Assembly: GCF_012933655.1 (NCBI RefSeq)
Contig: NZ_JABBJJ010000019.1
Span: 1 to 64,000 of the forward strand
From: Pyxidicoccus fallax
GTDB taxonomy: Bacteria > Myxococcota > Myxococcia > Myxococcales > Myxococcaceae
Reading direction: 5' to 3'
DNA: 64,000 nt
The notes beneath the pieces were generated by a model, which was not told the origin of the DNA, searched no databases, and was given only the letters and a program-made list of their open reading frames with translations. The position numbers and the translations under genes were made by a program. Shown in pieces: positions 8,133 through 18,258 of this stretch (position 1 is the first letter of the stretch; each line of letters starts with the position of its first letter).

Positions 8133-11100
8133 CTACGGAGACCGATACGAGGCGCAGACACGCACACCCGTTGCCACGTCACGGAGGTTGGGCTCACCCG
8201 CGGTGCGATTGGCCGAGAGCGCGGAGAGGGCGTCGTAGTACCAGCCTCCGCCCCTGACGACGTAGGGACCGAGGTCCTGGGGCACGGCGCTCATGTGCTC
8301 GTCTACGTTGCCCACCATGTCCTGGACACCGAAGGGGCTGTCCGATTCCGGGTGTGAGCCGACCATATCGGGGCCGAAGGCCGTGGGCTCCCGGCCGTAG
8401 GTGACATCGATATTGGCGTCATTGGGCCGCAGCAGGTTGCCATGCGCGTAGTCGCGTCCATCGGCACCTCGTGCGGCGTACTCCCATTCATGCTCGGTGC
8501 ACAGACGCGCATCCGGGAGCCCTTTCGTGTGGGTCAGCCAGAAGTGAAAGCCCTCGAGGTCCATGGTGGTGACGCCTGCCAGTGGCAGCCGGCGCCAGTC
8601 GATGGGCACGGATGGATGCCGGCCCGGGTAGTGGAACTTCTCGTTCTCCCTCGCGGTGAGGACACGGTTCTCCGAGACCGAGAGATAGAAGGAAAATCGC
8701 CAGCCCGAGCGGCCCAGGTCTTGGAGTGTGATGGCTTTGCCGTTGCTGCTGGGGACTGGCTTTTCGAGCAGGCGCCTTGTCTTGTCGTCTCGTTTCAGGG
8801 TGTTCAGGTAGTCCACCCACTCACCGAACGTCACCTCCGTCTTGCTGATGTAATACCCCTTCGTGATGCAGTAACGGTGGAGTGGCGAGGCGCTCAGGAG
8901 GCGGCGGCGCACTCGCTCGGGTTCGGCGCTGCCCATCAGGAAGCACCCGGGCGGGATATAGACATAGCCCTCCGGGATGGAGACGGGCAGCGAGACCTTG
9001 ACCTGCTCGGTCTTCCCTCGCGTGAGGTACACCGGTACGGTGACCGGGGGACGGTCGGTATGGCTGATGCGCAGGAGGTATGAGCCCGCGCGCAGTTGTT
9101 CACCACGGATGGGGGTCGTGCCGAGCCGTCGCAGCGACTCGAGGCTCAGCCTCCCCTGGTCGTCCTCTTTGTATTGCCCGATTTCAACGTGTGCACCCGA
9201 AGGAGTCGTCTCCACCACGAGCTCCGCTGGAGCGTTGAGTCGAGTCAGCCAGATTCCATTCGTCCCATGCTCCAGCCGCTCCAGGCGCCCTCGCAGCTCG
9301 GCGACGGAGTCCTTTTGATGGAAGTACTCGGCGAGCTGTATCCGCTCATAGACAATCTCCGCGAGGCGTAGACGTGCGTCGCCATGGCCTGGGTCGCGGT
9401 CGAGCGCTTGCTCCAGGGTGTCGATCGCTTCCATGAAGGTGGTGTCTGCTTCCTTGCGCCGCTGGAGGGCCTGAAGCCAGAGCCTCTCCGGCTCGTCCAT
9501 GGATGCATACGCGGGTGTGTTCTCAGGAGGCTGGCGCGTGCCGTCGAACAGCGGAAACGCCTGCTCGGCATGCCTGCGTGCCTTTTCTCCCTTCTCGCGC
9601 CCGGCGGCGAGTTGTGTCCGCGCGAGCTCCATGCGCTCGTCGATGAAGGCTTTGTTGATTCGGTACTGCCTCCAGCGAAGACCTGCATAAACACCCGCCA
9701 GGGCCAGAACCACCCCGAGCACGGCGAGATAACGGGTCCACCGCTGGAGCTTCAGTGCCCGCTGGGACGCCGCGAGGAACGCCTGCTCACGAGGACCCAG
9801 CATGGAGGGGTCCAGCGCGCGCGCCTCATTGATGTGCCGCTCGCCCCACAGTGCCTCTTGGGCGTGTGACAGGCGCTCCCACTCCGCGCTGGCCGCCTCC
9901 ACCCGCTGGCGCACCGCGCGCTGGCCGATGTCGCGGTCGCGCCAGTTCCGCAGCGTGTCCCAGCCCTGGATGAGCGAGTCGTGGGCAATCACGTACCGGG
10001 GGGACCAGCCCACCGTATAGGTATGCAGGAGCCGGCCCTCGGTGAGCACGCGGAGCGCCGTGCGCGGCGCCGCGTCCTTCGTCGGCAGGAGCTCCTCCTC
10101 GCTCAGCTCGAGGCGGGTTCCCTCCGCCGTCACCAGGTTCAGCAGCAGCTTCCGCGCCGCCTGCCGCTCGGACGGCGTCAGGCGCGAGAGCACTCCGTCC
10201 GCGTGCCGCGTCAGCGCTCCGGCCACGCCGCCCATCGCCTCCAGCGCTTCCTTCGTGATGCGGCTGTGTGCGGGATTGCGCCGCTCCCACAGCTCCGCCA
10301 GCGCGAACTGGAGTAGGGGCAGTCCACCCGCATCGCGCGCCATGGACGCGATGAGCGTCTGGATGAGTTCCTCGGACTCGAACGTCACCCCGCGGCTGCG
10401 CGCCGGGCCGACGATGGCCTCGCGCACGCCCACGGGCGTCATCGGCCGGAGGATGTAGAGCGCTCGCTCGGCCTCGTCTCCCAGACCCGGGAGCGAGGAC
10501 ACGCTCGTAAGGAAGTCGCCGCGCACCGCCATCAGCACGCGCACGCCCGGAGAGGGCAGGGCCAGCTCTCCCAGCAGCAGCGCGAAGCGCGCGGCCTGCG
10601 CCGGCTCCGCCTGGGTGAGCAGCTCCTCCAACTGGTCGATGAAGATGAGCAGCCCGCGCCGCTCCTGGTGCATCGCACGCAGCCTCGGCCCCAGCCAGTC
10701 CGGTACCGTGAGCGCGAGCGCCAGCTCCTGCTCGTTCATCCCCAGCACCGGCACCAGCGCCGCCGCGAGCGCCTGAAGCGGACGCGGCCCCGGCCACAGC
10801 GTCACCGTCACCATCTCCCGGCTCTCGTCCAGGGCCCCCGCCTCCACCCGGGGCAGCACCCCCGCACGGCACAGCGAGGACTTGCCCACCCCCGAGTCAC
10901 CCGCGACGAGCACCATGGGCAGCCGCCGCAGCCGCTCGATGACCGCGCGGATGTCCGTGTCACGGCCGAAGAAGAGCGACCGGTGCTCCGCCTCGAAGGG
11001 CGCCAGCCCCCGGTAGGGATTCCCCGCCGCGAGCGGCGCGGCGGTATGGAGCTGCTCCAGCCGCTCCAGGGCCTCGCGGAGCAGATCGGCCGAGGCGGGC

Positions 11101-12161
11101 CGCTCGGCCGGATCCGCCGCGAGGCAGTGCATGATGAGCGCCGCGAACTCCGAGTCGATGTCCGGCGCGAGCGGTGTCTTGGCTCCCTCTGGCGCCGCGG
11201 GCTCCTGCGTCGCGCGCGAGCCGACCGGCGGCGTGCTGCCCGTGCACAGCTCATACAGCGTCACGCCGAGCGCGTAGATGTCGCTCTGCGGCGACGCGGG
11301 CTCTCCCGCGAACAGCTCGGGCGCCATGTAGCGCGGCGTGCCCGCGGCCTGTCGCGCGCGCGTCGTCGGTGAGGCCGTGTCCGGGTCGAAGTATTCCGCC
11401 AGCCCGAAGTCCAGCAGCTTCACCACGCCGTCGTCGGTGACGAGCGCGTTCGAGGGCTTGAGGTCCCGGTGGAGCACTCCCTGCCGATGTGCCGCCGCGA
11501 GCCCCCGCGCCAGCCCCAGCCCCAGCGTGAGCACCCGCCGCCACGGCAGCGGCAAGGGCAGGTGCGCGAGGCTCCGCCCGACGATGTACTCGGACACGAT
11601 GTACGGGTGCCCGTCCGCCGTGCCCACCCGGTACACCGTGACGACGTTGGGATGCTGCAGGCGCGCGATGGCCCGCGCCTCCGTCTCGAAGTAGGCCAGC
11701 ACCGTGGGCCGGGGGCGCGACGCGGCGATGAACTTCACCGCGACCAGCCGCCCCAGCGACGTGTCATGCGCCAGGTACACCAGCCCCATGCCCCCACGCC
11801 CCAACAGCGGCCCGAGCTGGAACTCGTCGAACTCGGCGGGCGGAGTCCACGGCGTCCCGGGCTCGGACGCGAGCTCCGGTGCCGGCTTTGGCTCCTCGCC
11901 GGGAGTCGGCCGCGCGGGTGGCGCCAGGACCGGAATGGACTGCGTGCTGTCATGGACGGCCACGGCGGCGGCGTCCACGGCCAGGCCGCCTCGCGCCACG
12001 GACGCCATCAGCTTGCGGCAGGCCTCATACCCGGCGGCATGGCGATGGACGCGGGCCAGCGCGTCCGCGGACAGCCGGCCTTCCATCAGTTCCACCAGGA
12101 GCTCGTCGGACAGACATGGGTCCGCGCTCGCCCCTCCCTGGGCTGCGTTTGACGAAGTCAT
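8133..12161 (-). CDS. Ser/Thr protein kinase - STAND ATPase - FGE-like fusion protein
   Basis: A 1342-residue signalling protein. Residues 1-60 resemble a degenerate anti-sigma/zinc-finger segment (HRHAAGYEACRK, with one Cys replaced). Residues about 114-385 are a Hanks-type kinase: Gly loop GRGGMG, Lys in VAVKFI, catalytic HRDLKPSN, DFGLA and GTPRYMAPE. Next is a STAND-type NTPase (FFGRDTDI; P-loop GDSGVGKSS; Walker B LLIFIDQLEELL). A transmembrane helix near residue 820 (YLAVLGVVLALAGVYAG) is followed by an extracytoplasmic region with a PEGA-like segment and a C-terminal formylglycine-generating-enzyme fold (FLMGS, TEHEWEYAARG, RGGGW). The last element lacks the cysteine pair needed for catalysis, so it is probably a binding domain. 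Start 12161 was chosen over a longer frame because 12191-12207 looks regulatory. It is divergent from a sigma factor gene. Confidence 0.88.
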   Translation of the reverse strand: MTSSNAAQGGASADPCLSDELLVELMEGRLSADALARVHRHAAGYEACRKLMASVARGGLAVDAAAVAVHDSTQSIPVLAPPARPTPGEEPKPAPELASEPGTPWTPPAEFDEFQLGPLLGRGGMGLVYLAHDTSLGRLVAVKFIAASRPRPTVLAYFETEARAIARLQHPNVVTVYRVGTADGHPYIVSEYIVGRSLAHLPLPLPWRRVLTLGLGLARGLAAAHRQGVLHRDLKPSNALVTDDGVVKLLDFGLAEYFDPDTASPTTRARQAAGTPRYMAPELFAGEPASPQSDIYALGVTLYELCTGSTPPVGSRATQEPAAPEGAKTPLAPDIDSEFAALIMHCLAADPAERPASADLLREALERLEQLHTAAPLAAGNPYRGLAPFEAEHRSLFFGRDTDIRAVIERLRRLPMVLVAGDSGVGKSSLCRAGVLPRVEAGALDESREMVTVTLWPGPRPLQALAAALVPVLGMNEQELALALTVPDWLGPRLRAMHQERRGLLIFIDQLEELLTQAEPAQAARFALLLGELALPSPGVRVLMAVRGDFLTSVSSLPGLGDEAERALYILRPMTPVGVREAIVGPARSRGVTFESEELIQTLIASMARDAGGLPLLQFALAELWERRNPAHSRITKEALEAMGGVAGALTRHADGVLSRLTPSERQAARKLLLNLVTAEGTRLELSEEELLPTKDAAPRTALRVLTEGRLLHTYTVGWSPRYVIAHDSLIQGWDTLRNWRDRDIGQRAVRQRVEAASAEWERLSHAQEALWGERHINEARALDPSMLGPREQAFLAASQRALKLQRWTRYLAVLGVVLALAGVYAGLRWRQYRINKAFIDERMELARTQLAAGREKGEKARRHAEQAFPLFDGTRQPPENTPAYASMDEPERLWLQALQRRKEADTTFMEAIDTLEQALDRDPGHGDARLRLAEIVYERIQLAEYFHQKDSVAELRGRLERLEHGTNGIWLTRLNAPAELVVETTPSGAHVEIGQYKEDDQGRLSLESLRRLGTTPIRGEQLRAGSYLLRISHTDRPPVTVPVYLTRGKTEQVKVSLPVSIPEGYVYIPPGCFLMGSAEPERVRRRLLSASPLHRYCITKGYYISKTEVTFGEWVDYLNTLKRDDKTRRLLEKPVPSSNGKAITLQDLGRSGWRFSFYLSVSENRVLTARENEKFHYPGRHPSVPIDWRRLPLAGVTTMDLEGFHFWLTHTKGLPDARLCTEHEWEYAARGADGRDYAHGNLLRPNDANIDVTYGREPTAFGPDMVGSHPESDSPFGVQDMVGNVDEHMSAVPQDLGPYVVRGGGWYYDALSALSANRTAGEPNLRDVATGVRVCASYRSP

Positions 12162-12190
12162 GGGGATTGGTGAGAGAGTCTCGCAAACAG

Positions 12191-12207
12191 GTTGAAGCGG
12201 TTTCAAC
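12191..12207. promoter_or_regulatory. Palindrome between divergent kinase and sigma genes
   Basis: GTTGAA-GCGGT-TTCAAC forms a 6-bp inverted repeat with a 5-base spacer. It lies 30 bases from the kinase start and 41 bases from the sigma-factor start. Its position suits an operator acting on both divergent genes. Confidence 0.4.
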
Positions 12208-12247
12208 ACCCCCACCCGCGACAGACTTCGGGGGGTGCGAGGCTTAC

Positions 12248-13222
12248 ATGGGGAACGGGCTGGGGCTGGTTGCAACGCTTGTCACTCAGGCCCGGGGTCG
12301 TATTGCCCCACCCGATGACGCCGCCGTCCTCGAAGGACTGCTCGGTCACGCCTGGAATGCCTCTCGCGAGAAATGGCCCGGCGTGGACCTCTCCGCGGAG
12401 CTGTTCGTGCGCCACCTCGCCGAGCGCCTCCCCGAGGTGAGCCCCGGCAGTCCCCTCGCGCCGGTGCTCGAGTCCCTCTCCCTGGCGGAGCTGTACCTCG
12501 CGTGCGCCTGCGCCCAGGGCCTGCCCCTCGCCACCCGCCTCTTCGAGACGCACTACCTGGCGAAGCTGCCCGGAATGCTCGGCTACCTGAAGCAGCCCTC
12601 CGCCGCCCTGGATGACATCTGCCAGCTGACGCGCGTGAAGCTCCTGGTCCGCACGCCGGAGAGCGGGCCGCGCATCAATGACTATACGGGCCGTGGCGCG
12701 CTCATGAGCTGGGTGCGCGTCACCGCCGTGCGCATCGCCCTCAAGCTCCAGGCCGCCGACAAGCCCGAGCCAGAAGAGGACGTCGCCGAGCTGATAGAAG
12801 CCCTCCCGGCACCGGGACGGGACGCGGAGCTGGACCTCATCCGGCAGCGCCACCAGGCGGAGCTCCGTCAGGCCATCCGCGACGCCTTCTCCGCCCTGTC
12901 CTCCGACGAGCGGCACCTGCTCCGGCTCTACTTCGTCGACAAGCTCTCCACCACCGAGCTGGGCGCGCTGCTGCGGGTGAACCAGTCCACCGTCTCCCGC
13001 TGGCTCAAGAGCGCGCGGCAGACCGTCCACGACGAGACGCGGCGCCACCTGCGGGCGCGGCTGAACCTCTCCGCCGCCGGCTTCCAGAGCTTCCTCGACG
13101 TCCTCGACAGCCAGCTCGACCTGAGCATCAGCCAGCTCTTCGGCGAGGAGGACCGGCTCGCCGGCGAGCGCGGGCTGGAGGCGCGGGGCGGCGCGGAGCC
13201 CGGGCCCGTGATGAAACGATGA
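12248..13222 (+). CDS. RNA polymerase sigma-70-family factor
   Basis: A 324-residue sigma factor. The N-terminal 120 residues are Leu-rich and unassigned. A region 2-like part follows (RINDYTGRGALMSWVRVTAVRIALKLQ), then an acidic linker and a clear region 4 helix-turn-helix: AFSALSSDERHLLRLYFVDKLS, then TTELGALLRVNQSTVSRWL. The C-terminal 75 residues form an extra tail. Size and layout match sigma factors encoded next to Ser/Thr kinases in myxobacteria. It is divergent from the kinase-STAND-FGE gene, so the two probably form one signalling pair, with the kinase as a candidate regulator of this factor. The start at 12248 leaves an 86-bp shared promoter region. A longer in-frame extension reaches into the kinase gene and is rejected. 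Confidence 0.8.
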   Translation: MGNGLGLVATLVTQARGRIAPPDDAAVLEGLLGHAWNASREKWPGVDLSAELFVRHLAERLPEVSPGSPLAPVLESLSLAELYLACACAQGLPLATRLFETHYLAKLPGMLGYLKQPSAALDDICQLTRVKLLVRTPESGPRINDYTGRGALMSWVRVTAVRIALKLQAADKPEPEEDVAELIEALPAPGRDAELDLIRQRHQAELRQAIRDAFSALSSDERHLLRLYFVDKLSTTELGALLRVNQSTVSRWLKSARQTVHDETRRHLRARLNLSAAGFQSFLDVLDSQLDLSISQLFGEEDRLAGERGLEARGGAEPGPVMKR

Positions 13223-13303
13223 TGATGCGCGGAGCCTGCCGTGCGGCCCCGGCCGTGCGTCTCGTGGAACAAGGACCCATCCCGATGACGGAGGTCCTCC
13301 CGG

Positions 13304-15283
13304 ATGAAGTCCGCGCTCCGAAACGCCCTGCTGTGCTTCCTCTTCCTGCTCGCCCGGCCCGCGCTCGCGGATGACGGCTTCGGCGTCATCATGGGCACGG
13401 TGATGGATGCCAATGCCTTCGCGCTCGTCGAGGGGGTGGTGGTCACCGCCACCTCGCCCAGCCTCATGGGGGAGCAGACCGTCGTCACCGACGAGAACGG
13501 CTTCTACTGGATTCCGCAGCTCCCCTCGGGTGCCTACACGCTCCGCTTCGAGGCCCAGGGGTACAAGCCCATGGCCCGGGAGCTCTACGTGCGAATCAAC
13601 ACCACCTACCGGTTCAACGTGGAGTTGAGCCAGGAGAGCCTGGGGGAGTGCATTGAAATCCCGGGGCGCTCCGCCAGCGTCCCCTTGTCCGCCAATCGCA
13701 TCCGCGCGGGCCAGTCCAGCTCCAGCGCTTCGTCCCGCTCCAACTACTCACCCCCGCCGCCCCCGAGCCCCTACCTGCTCTCGCAGATGTCTGGCCGGTA
13801 CGGCAGTGGCGCGGCGGTGGAGACGCCCCGGTACGACACCTCCGACAAGGCCTTCCTGGAGATGTACTTCCAGGGCTACGGCGTGAATCCCACGGTGGAG
13901 ACGGAGGAGGAGCGCTTCTCCACCTTCTCCGTGGACGTGGACACCGCGTCGTACTCGCTGACGCGCGGCTACCTGGACCGTGGCGTGTTCCCGGATGAGA
14001 GCGCCGTGCGCGTGGAGGAGTTCGTCAACTTCTTCGACTATGGCTACGAGAGCGGCCCGGATGTTCCCTTCGCCGTGCACGTGGAGGGCTTCCCGTCTCC
14101 CAGCCGCCCCGGCTACCACGTGCTCCACGTGGGCCTGAAGGCGCGCGAGATTCCCGCCGCGCAGCGCAAGCCGTCGCACCTCATCTTCACCATCGACATC
14201 TCCGGCTCCATGGCCGACGCCAACAAGCTCACCGTGGTGAAGCAGGCGCTGCGGATGCTGGTGGACGCGCTCGACGAGCGGGACCGGGTGTCCATCGTCG
14301 TCTACGGCAGCTCGGCCCGGTTGGTGCTGCCGCCCACCAGCGTGCTGCACCGGGACGTGCTGCTGGGCGCCATCGACGGGCTCCAGGTGGATGGCGCCAC
14401 CAACGTCCAGGCGGGGCTGGACCTGGCCTACTCGCTCGCCGCGTCCCACTTGCTGGAGGGCGGCATCAACCGCGTCATCCTCTGCTCGGACGGCGTGGCC
14501 AACAACGGCGTCACCAACGCGGACGGCATCTGGGCGCGGGTGAAGGACTACGCCGAGCGGGGCATCACCCTGTCCACCGTCGGCTTCGGCATGGGCCACT
14601 ACAACGACGTGCTCATGGAGCGGCTGTCCCACGTGGGCGAGGGCAACTACGCGTACGTGGACCGGCTGGAGGAGGCGCACCGCATCTTCGTGCAGAACCT
14701 CACCGGCACGCTGCAGGTGGTGGCCAAGGACGTGAAGGTGCAGCTCGAGTTCGACCCGCGCGCCATCGCCCGCTACCGGATGGTGGGCTACGAGAACCGC
14801 ATCCTCGCCAAGGCGCAGTTCGCGGACGACTCGGTGGACGCGGGCGAGGTCGGCTCCGGCCATACCGTCACCGCCATCTATGAGGTGAAGCTCCGCGGCG
14901 AGGCGGCGGTGGAGGACTTCGCCACCCTGCGCCTGCGCTACAAGGCCCCCGAGGGGGGCAGCTCCCGGGAGGTGGTGAAGGTGCTGCCCTCCCGCGTCCT
15001 GCGCCCGTCCTACGCCAGCGCCGCGCCGCCCACGCGCCTGTCCTACGTGGCCGCCGCCTTCGCGGAGAAGCTGCGCGCTTCCTACTGGATGCGCCCCTTG
15101 ACGTGGGAGCAGCTCATCTCCCTGCACGAGGGCGTGGGCGAGCCCCTGCGCGGCCGGGCCGACGTGGCGGAACTGGGCTCGCTCATCCGCAGGGCCGCGT
15201 CGCTGGACCGGCGCAAGGACCGCTTCGAGCAGCTCGCCCCGGTGCGCACCATGGACTTCGACCGGGTGCCGCGCATCGAGTAG
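13304..15283 (+). CDS. Exported von Willebrand factor A protein (YfbK-like)
   Basis: A 659-residue protein with a signal peptide (about residues 1-22). A carboxypeptidase-regulatory-like beta-sandwich (about 26-112; GTVMDANAFALVEGVVVTAT, then TDENGFYWIPQLPSGAYTL) is followed by a Ser/Pro-rich linker. The YfbK-type vWA module begins with FSTFSVDVDTASYSLTRGYL. The metal-ion-dependent adhesion site is DISGSMAD with later Thr and Asp residues (GATNVQAGL and ILCSDG). The C-terminus matches the DUF3520-like region of the same family. vWA domains bind protein ligands through a divalent metal; an envelope or surface role is inferred. It lies 82 bp after the sigma-factor gene and could belong to its regulon. 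Confidence 0.88.
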   Translation: MKSALRNALLCFLFLLARPALADDGFGVIMGTVMDANAFALVEGVVVTATSPSLMGEQTVVTDENGFYWIPQLPSGAYTLRFEAQGYKPMARELYVRINTTYRFNVELSQESLGECIEIPGRSASVPLSANRIRAGQSSSSASSRSNYSPPPPPSPYLLSQMSGRYGSGAAVETPRYDTSDKAFLEMYFQGYGVNPTVETEEERFSTFSVDVDTASYSLTRGYLDRGVFPDESAVRVEEFVNFFDYGYESGPDVPFAVHVEGFPSPSRPGYHVLHVGLKAREIPAAQRKPSHLIFTIDISGSMADANKLTVVKQALRMLVDALDERDRVSIVVYGSSARLVLPPTSVLHRDVLLGAIDGLQVDGATNVQAGLDLAYSLAASHLLEGGINRVILCSDGVANNGVTNADGIWARVKDYAERGITLSTVGFGMGHYNDVLMERLSHVGEGNYAYVDRLEEAHRIFVQNLTGTLQVVAKDVKVQLEFDPRAIARYRMVGYENRILAKAQFADDSVDAGEVGSGHTVTAIYEVKLRGEAAVEDFATLRLRYKAPEGGSSREVVKVLPSRVLRPSYASAAPPTRLSYVAAAFAEKLRASYWMRPLTWEQLISLHEGVGEPLRGRADVAELGSLIRRAASLDRRKDRFEQLAPVRTMDFDRVPRIE

Positions 15284-15333
15284 GCCCCAAGTCCATTGCC
15301 CCCGGGCACCGGCTGGTCTTTCCTCCGCCGCCC

Positions 15334-16329
15334 ATGCCCGGTGAGTTCGACTTCATCCGCCGCTTCCTGAGCCACTTCCCGCGGGCCCGCGTGCCCGTGG
15401 GGCCCGGTGATGACTGCGCGGTGCTCGCGCCCCAGCGCGGCGCGCTGTGCGTCACCACCGACGCCGTGGTGGAGGACGTGCACTTCACCCGCGCCGCCTT
15501 CTCGCCCGAGGACATCGGCCACAAGGCGCTCGCGGTGAACCTCTCCGACCTCGCGTCCATGGGCTGCACGCCGCGCTGGTTCGTCTGCGCCATGGCGATG
15601 CCGAAGGACTTCCCCGCTCGGGAGTTGTCCGGCCTCGCGCGCGGCATGGCCGCCCTGGCCCGCGAGCACCGCATCGCCCTCGTCGGCGGCAACTTCACCT
15701 CCGCCCGCGAGCTGTCCATCACCATCGCCGCCACCGGAGAGCTGTCCCGCCCGCCGCTCACCCGCGCCGGCGCCCGCCCCGGGGACCTCCTCTATGTGTC
15801 CGGCACCCTCGGTGACGCGCGCCTGGGCCTGCAGCACCTGCGCTCCGGCGTGAAGCGCGGCGCCGCCGTGCGCCGCCAGCGCCGCCCCGAGCCTCGCGTC
15901 GCGCTGGGGAGGCTCGCCTCTCGCTTCGCATCCGCCGCAATGGATGTTTCCGATGGCCTCGCACAAGACCTGGGTCATCTGTGCTCCGCCTCGCGCGTTC
16001 AGGCCACGGTGGAGCTGGAGCGTCTGCCCATGACGCCCGCCGTGAGGAAGGCGCTCGGACCCGAGGGCGCGCTGGCCGGAGGCGAGGATTATGAGCTGCT
16101 CATGGCCGTCCCCCAGGGACGCGGCCAGGCATTCGAGCGCGCGTGCGCCAGGGCGGGGCTCCGTGTCACGCGCATCGGCCACTTCTCAGAGGGAAGCGGG
16201 TGGGTTTGCAGGGACATGACAGGCCGCGTTCTCCCACCGCCTGCCGGGTTCGACCACTTCCGTGCCCCGTCCGCCGGATTGACCCTGCGGAATAGCAAGG
16301 CTAAACCCGTGACGCTTCTTCTCCCCTGA
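15334..16329 (+). CDS. thiL: Thiamine-monophosphate kinase
   Basis: ThiL phosphorylates thiamine monophosphate to thiamine pyrophosphate with ATP, the last step of cofactor synthesis. This 331-residue protein has the expected AIRS-like motifs in order: an N-terminal EFDFIRRF, GPGDDCAVL (metal and ATP binding), TTDAVVEDVHF, and GHKALAVNLSDLASMG. Later come MDVSDGLAQDLGHL and GGEDYELLMAVP. The start at 15334 is placed by the family N-terminus; the reading frame is open further upstream into the vWA gene. It lies 9 bp before the chemoreceptor gene and may be co-transcribed with the dif genes, with no evident functional link. Confidence 0.93.
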   Translation: MPGEFDFIRRFLSHFPRARVPVGPGDDCAVLAPQRGALCVTTDAVVEDVHFTRAAFSPEDIGHKALAVNLSDLASMGCTPRWFVCAMAMPKDFPARELSGLARGMAALAREHRIALVGGNFTSARELSITIAATGELSRPPLTRAGARPGDLLYVSGTLGDARLGLQHLRSGVKRGAAVRRQRRPEPRVALGRLASRFASAAMDVSDGLAQDLGHLCSASRVQATVELERLPMTPAVRKALGPEGALAGGEDYELLMAVPQGRGQAFERACARAGLRVTRIGHFSEGSGWVCRDMTGRVLPPPAGFDHFRAPSAGLTLRNSKAKPVTLLLP

Positions 16330-16338
16330 AAGCATCCC

Positions 16339-17720
16339 GTGCGCCGTCCCCATCGCGACGACACATCCCCCGGACTCACTCCCCGCCGCGAGCCCGTGCA
16401 GCGACTGATGCGGGCCGTCGGCGACAGCCCCCGTGCCACCCGCGAGGTCTCCCTCCATCGGAAGATCCTCAATGGCTACGTGGTGCTCGGACTGCTGCTC
16501 ATCGTGTGGATGTTCTCGTCGGACATCCTCTTCCGCGAGCTGAGCCCCGGGCCGGGCCTCTGGAAGGACCTGGTCCGCGGTGGCGTGGCCATCTTCATCA
16601 CCGGCGCGGCCGCGGCGCTGCTGCCCTCGCTGCTGGCGCGCGTCACCCGAGTGAAGGTGCTCAGCGCCTCCGCCTACGAAATCTCGCAGGGTGACCTGTC
16701 CAAGCCCGTGGCCGCCGAGGGCGGCAGCACGCGCGACGAAATCGACGAGCTGACCGGCGCCATCACCCGCATGCAGGAGAACCTGCGCGAGCTGGTGGGC
16801 AAGATTCAAGAGACCGCGAAGAGCGTCGCCGACACCGCCATCGACCTGCAGCGCTCCGCGGAGAACGTCAACGGCTCCACCGAGGAGGTGGGCTCGTCGA
16901 TGAACAAGATCGCCTCCGGCGCCGAGTCGCAGTCGCAGCTCGTCTCCAAGGCCTCCAAGGTCATCACCGAGATGGCCGGCAGCATCCAGCGCACCACGGC
17001 CAGCGCCGAGGACGCCGCGAAGACGACCGCCGAGACGAGCAGCGCGGCCGAGGATGGCGCCAAGGCGGCGCGCCTGGCCGGCGACAAGGTGAAGAAGGTC
17101 TTCAACCGCATCGAGGCCGCCAGCCAGCAGGTGTTCGCCTTCGGCGAGAAGACGCAGGAAATCTCCAAGATCGTCGACGCCATCACGCAGGTGGCGCAGC
17201 AGACCAACCTGCTGGCGCTCAACGCCACCATCGAGGCGGCGCGCGCGGGTGAGTACGGCCGCGGCTTCGCGGTGGTGGCCGACGAGGTCCGCAAGCTGGC
17301 CGAGAGCGCGGGCCGCTCGGCGGAGCAGATTTCGAAGCTGGCGCGCGACATCTCCGGCCAGTCCACCTCCGTCGTGAGCGCCATGAAGGAAGGCATCGCG
17401 GAGCTGGCGGAGGGCCGCGAGGACCTGGGCAACATCGTCCGGTCCATGAGCGCCATCACCGACACCATCCGCAAGGGCGCCGAGAAGGTGCACCTCATCT
17501 CCGACAGCACCCGCGAGCAGCTCAAGGGCAGCGAGGAGATGGTGAAGGCCATCGAGGAGATCAAGCTGGTGGCGCGCAACAACGCCGCCTCCACCGAGGC
17601 CATCCAGGAAGTCATCCAGGAGCAGACGGCCGCCGTGTCGCGCATGACGTCGCTGGCCAGCGAGCTGACCAACCTCTCCGTCGAGCTGCAGAGCGTCGTG
17701 CGCAGCTTCCGCCTGAGCCC

Positions 17721-17724
<4 letters not shown>
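16339..17724 (+). CDS. difA: Methyl-accepting chemotaxis protein, DifA type
   Basis: A 461-residue chemoreceptor homologue that begins the dif gene order. Two transmembrane helices (about 45-64 and 81-101) are separated by only about 16 residues, so there is essentially no periplasmic sensor domain, as in Myxococcus xanthus DifA. A HAMP-like linker follows (SQGDLSKPV), then a long helical signalling domain with the conserved hairpin tip ([35 protein letters not shown]). In M. xanthus DifA acts with DifC and DifE to stimulate exopolysaccharide synthesis in response to type IV pili; here that role is inferred from homology and gene order. The start codon is GTG, 9 bp after thiL. The first 40 residues are a charged cytoplasmic extension. 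Confidence 0.9.
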
Positions 17725-18206
<482 letters not shown>

Positions 18207-18258
18207 GGGAAGGGCGGGCAACCCCCGACCCTTTCAGAGCGGATAGAACCTTACTCCT

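Noticed and set aside
11879-12247. N-terminal extension of the sigma factor into the kinase gene
   Set aside because: It overlaps the start of the kinase gene antisense and is Arg/Pro-rich; the family-like part begins at 12248.
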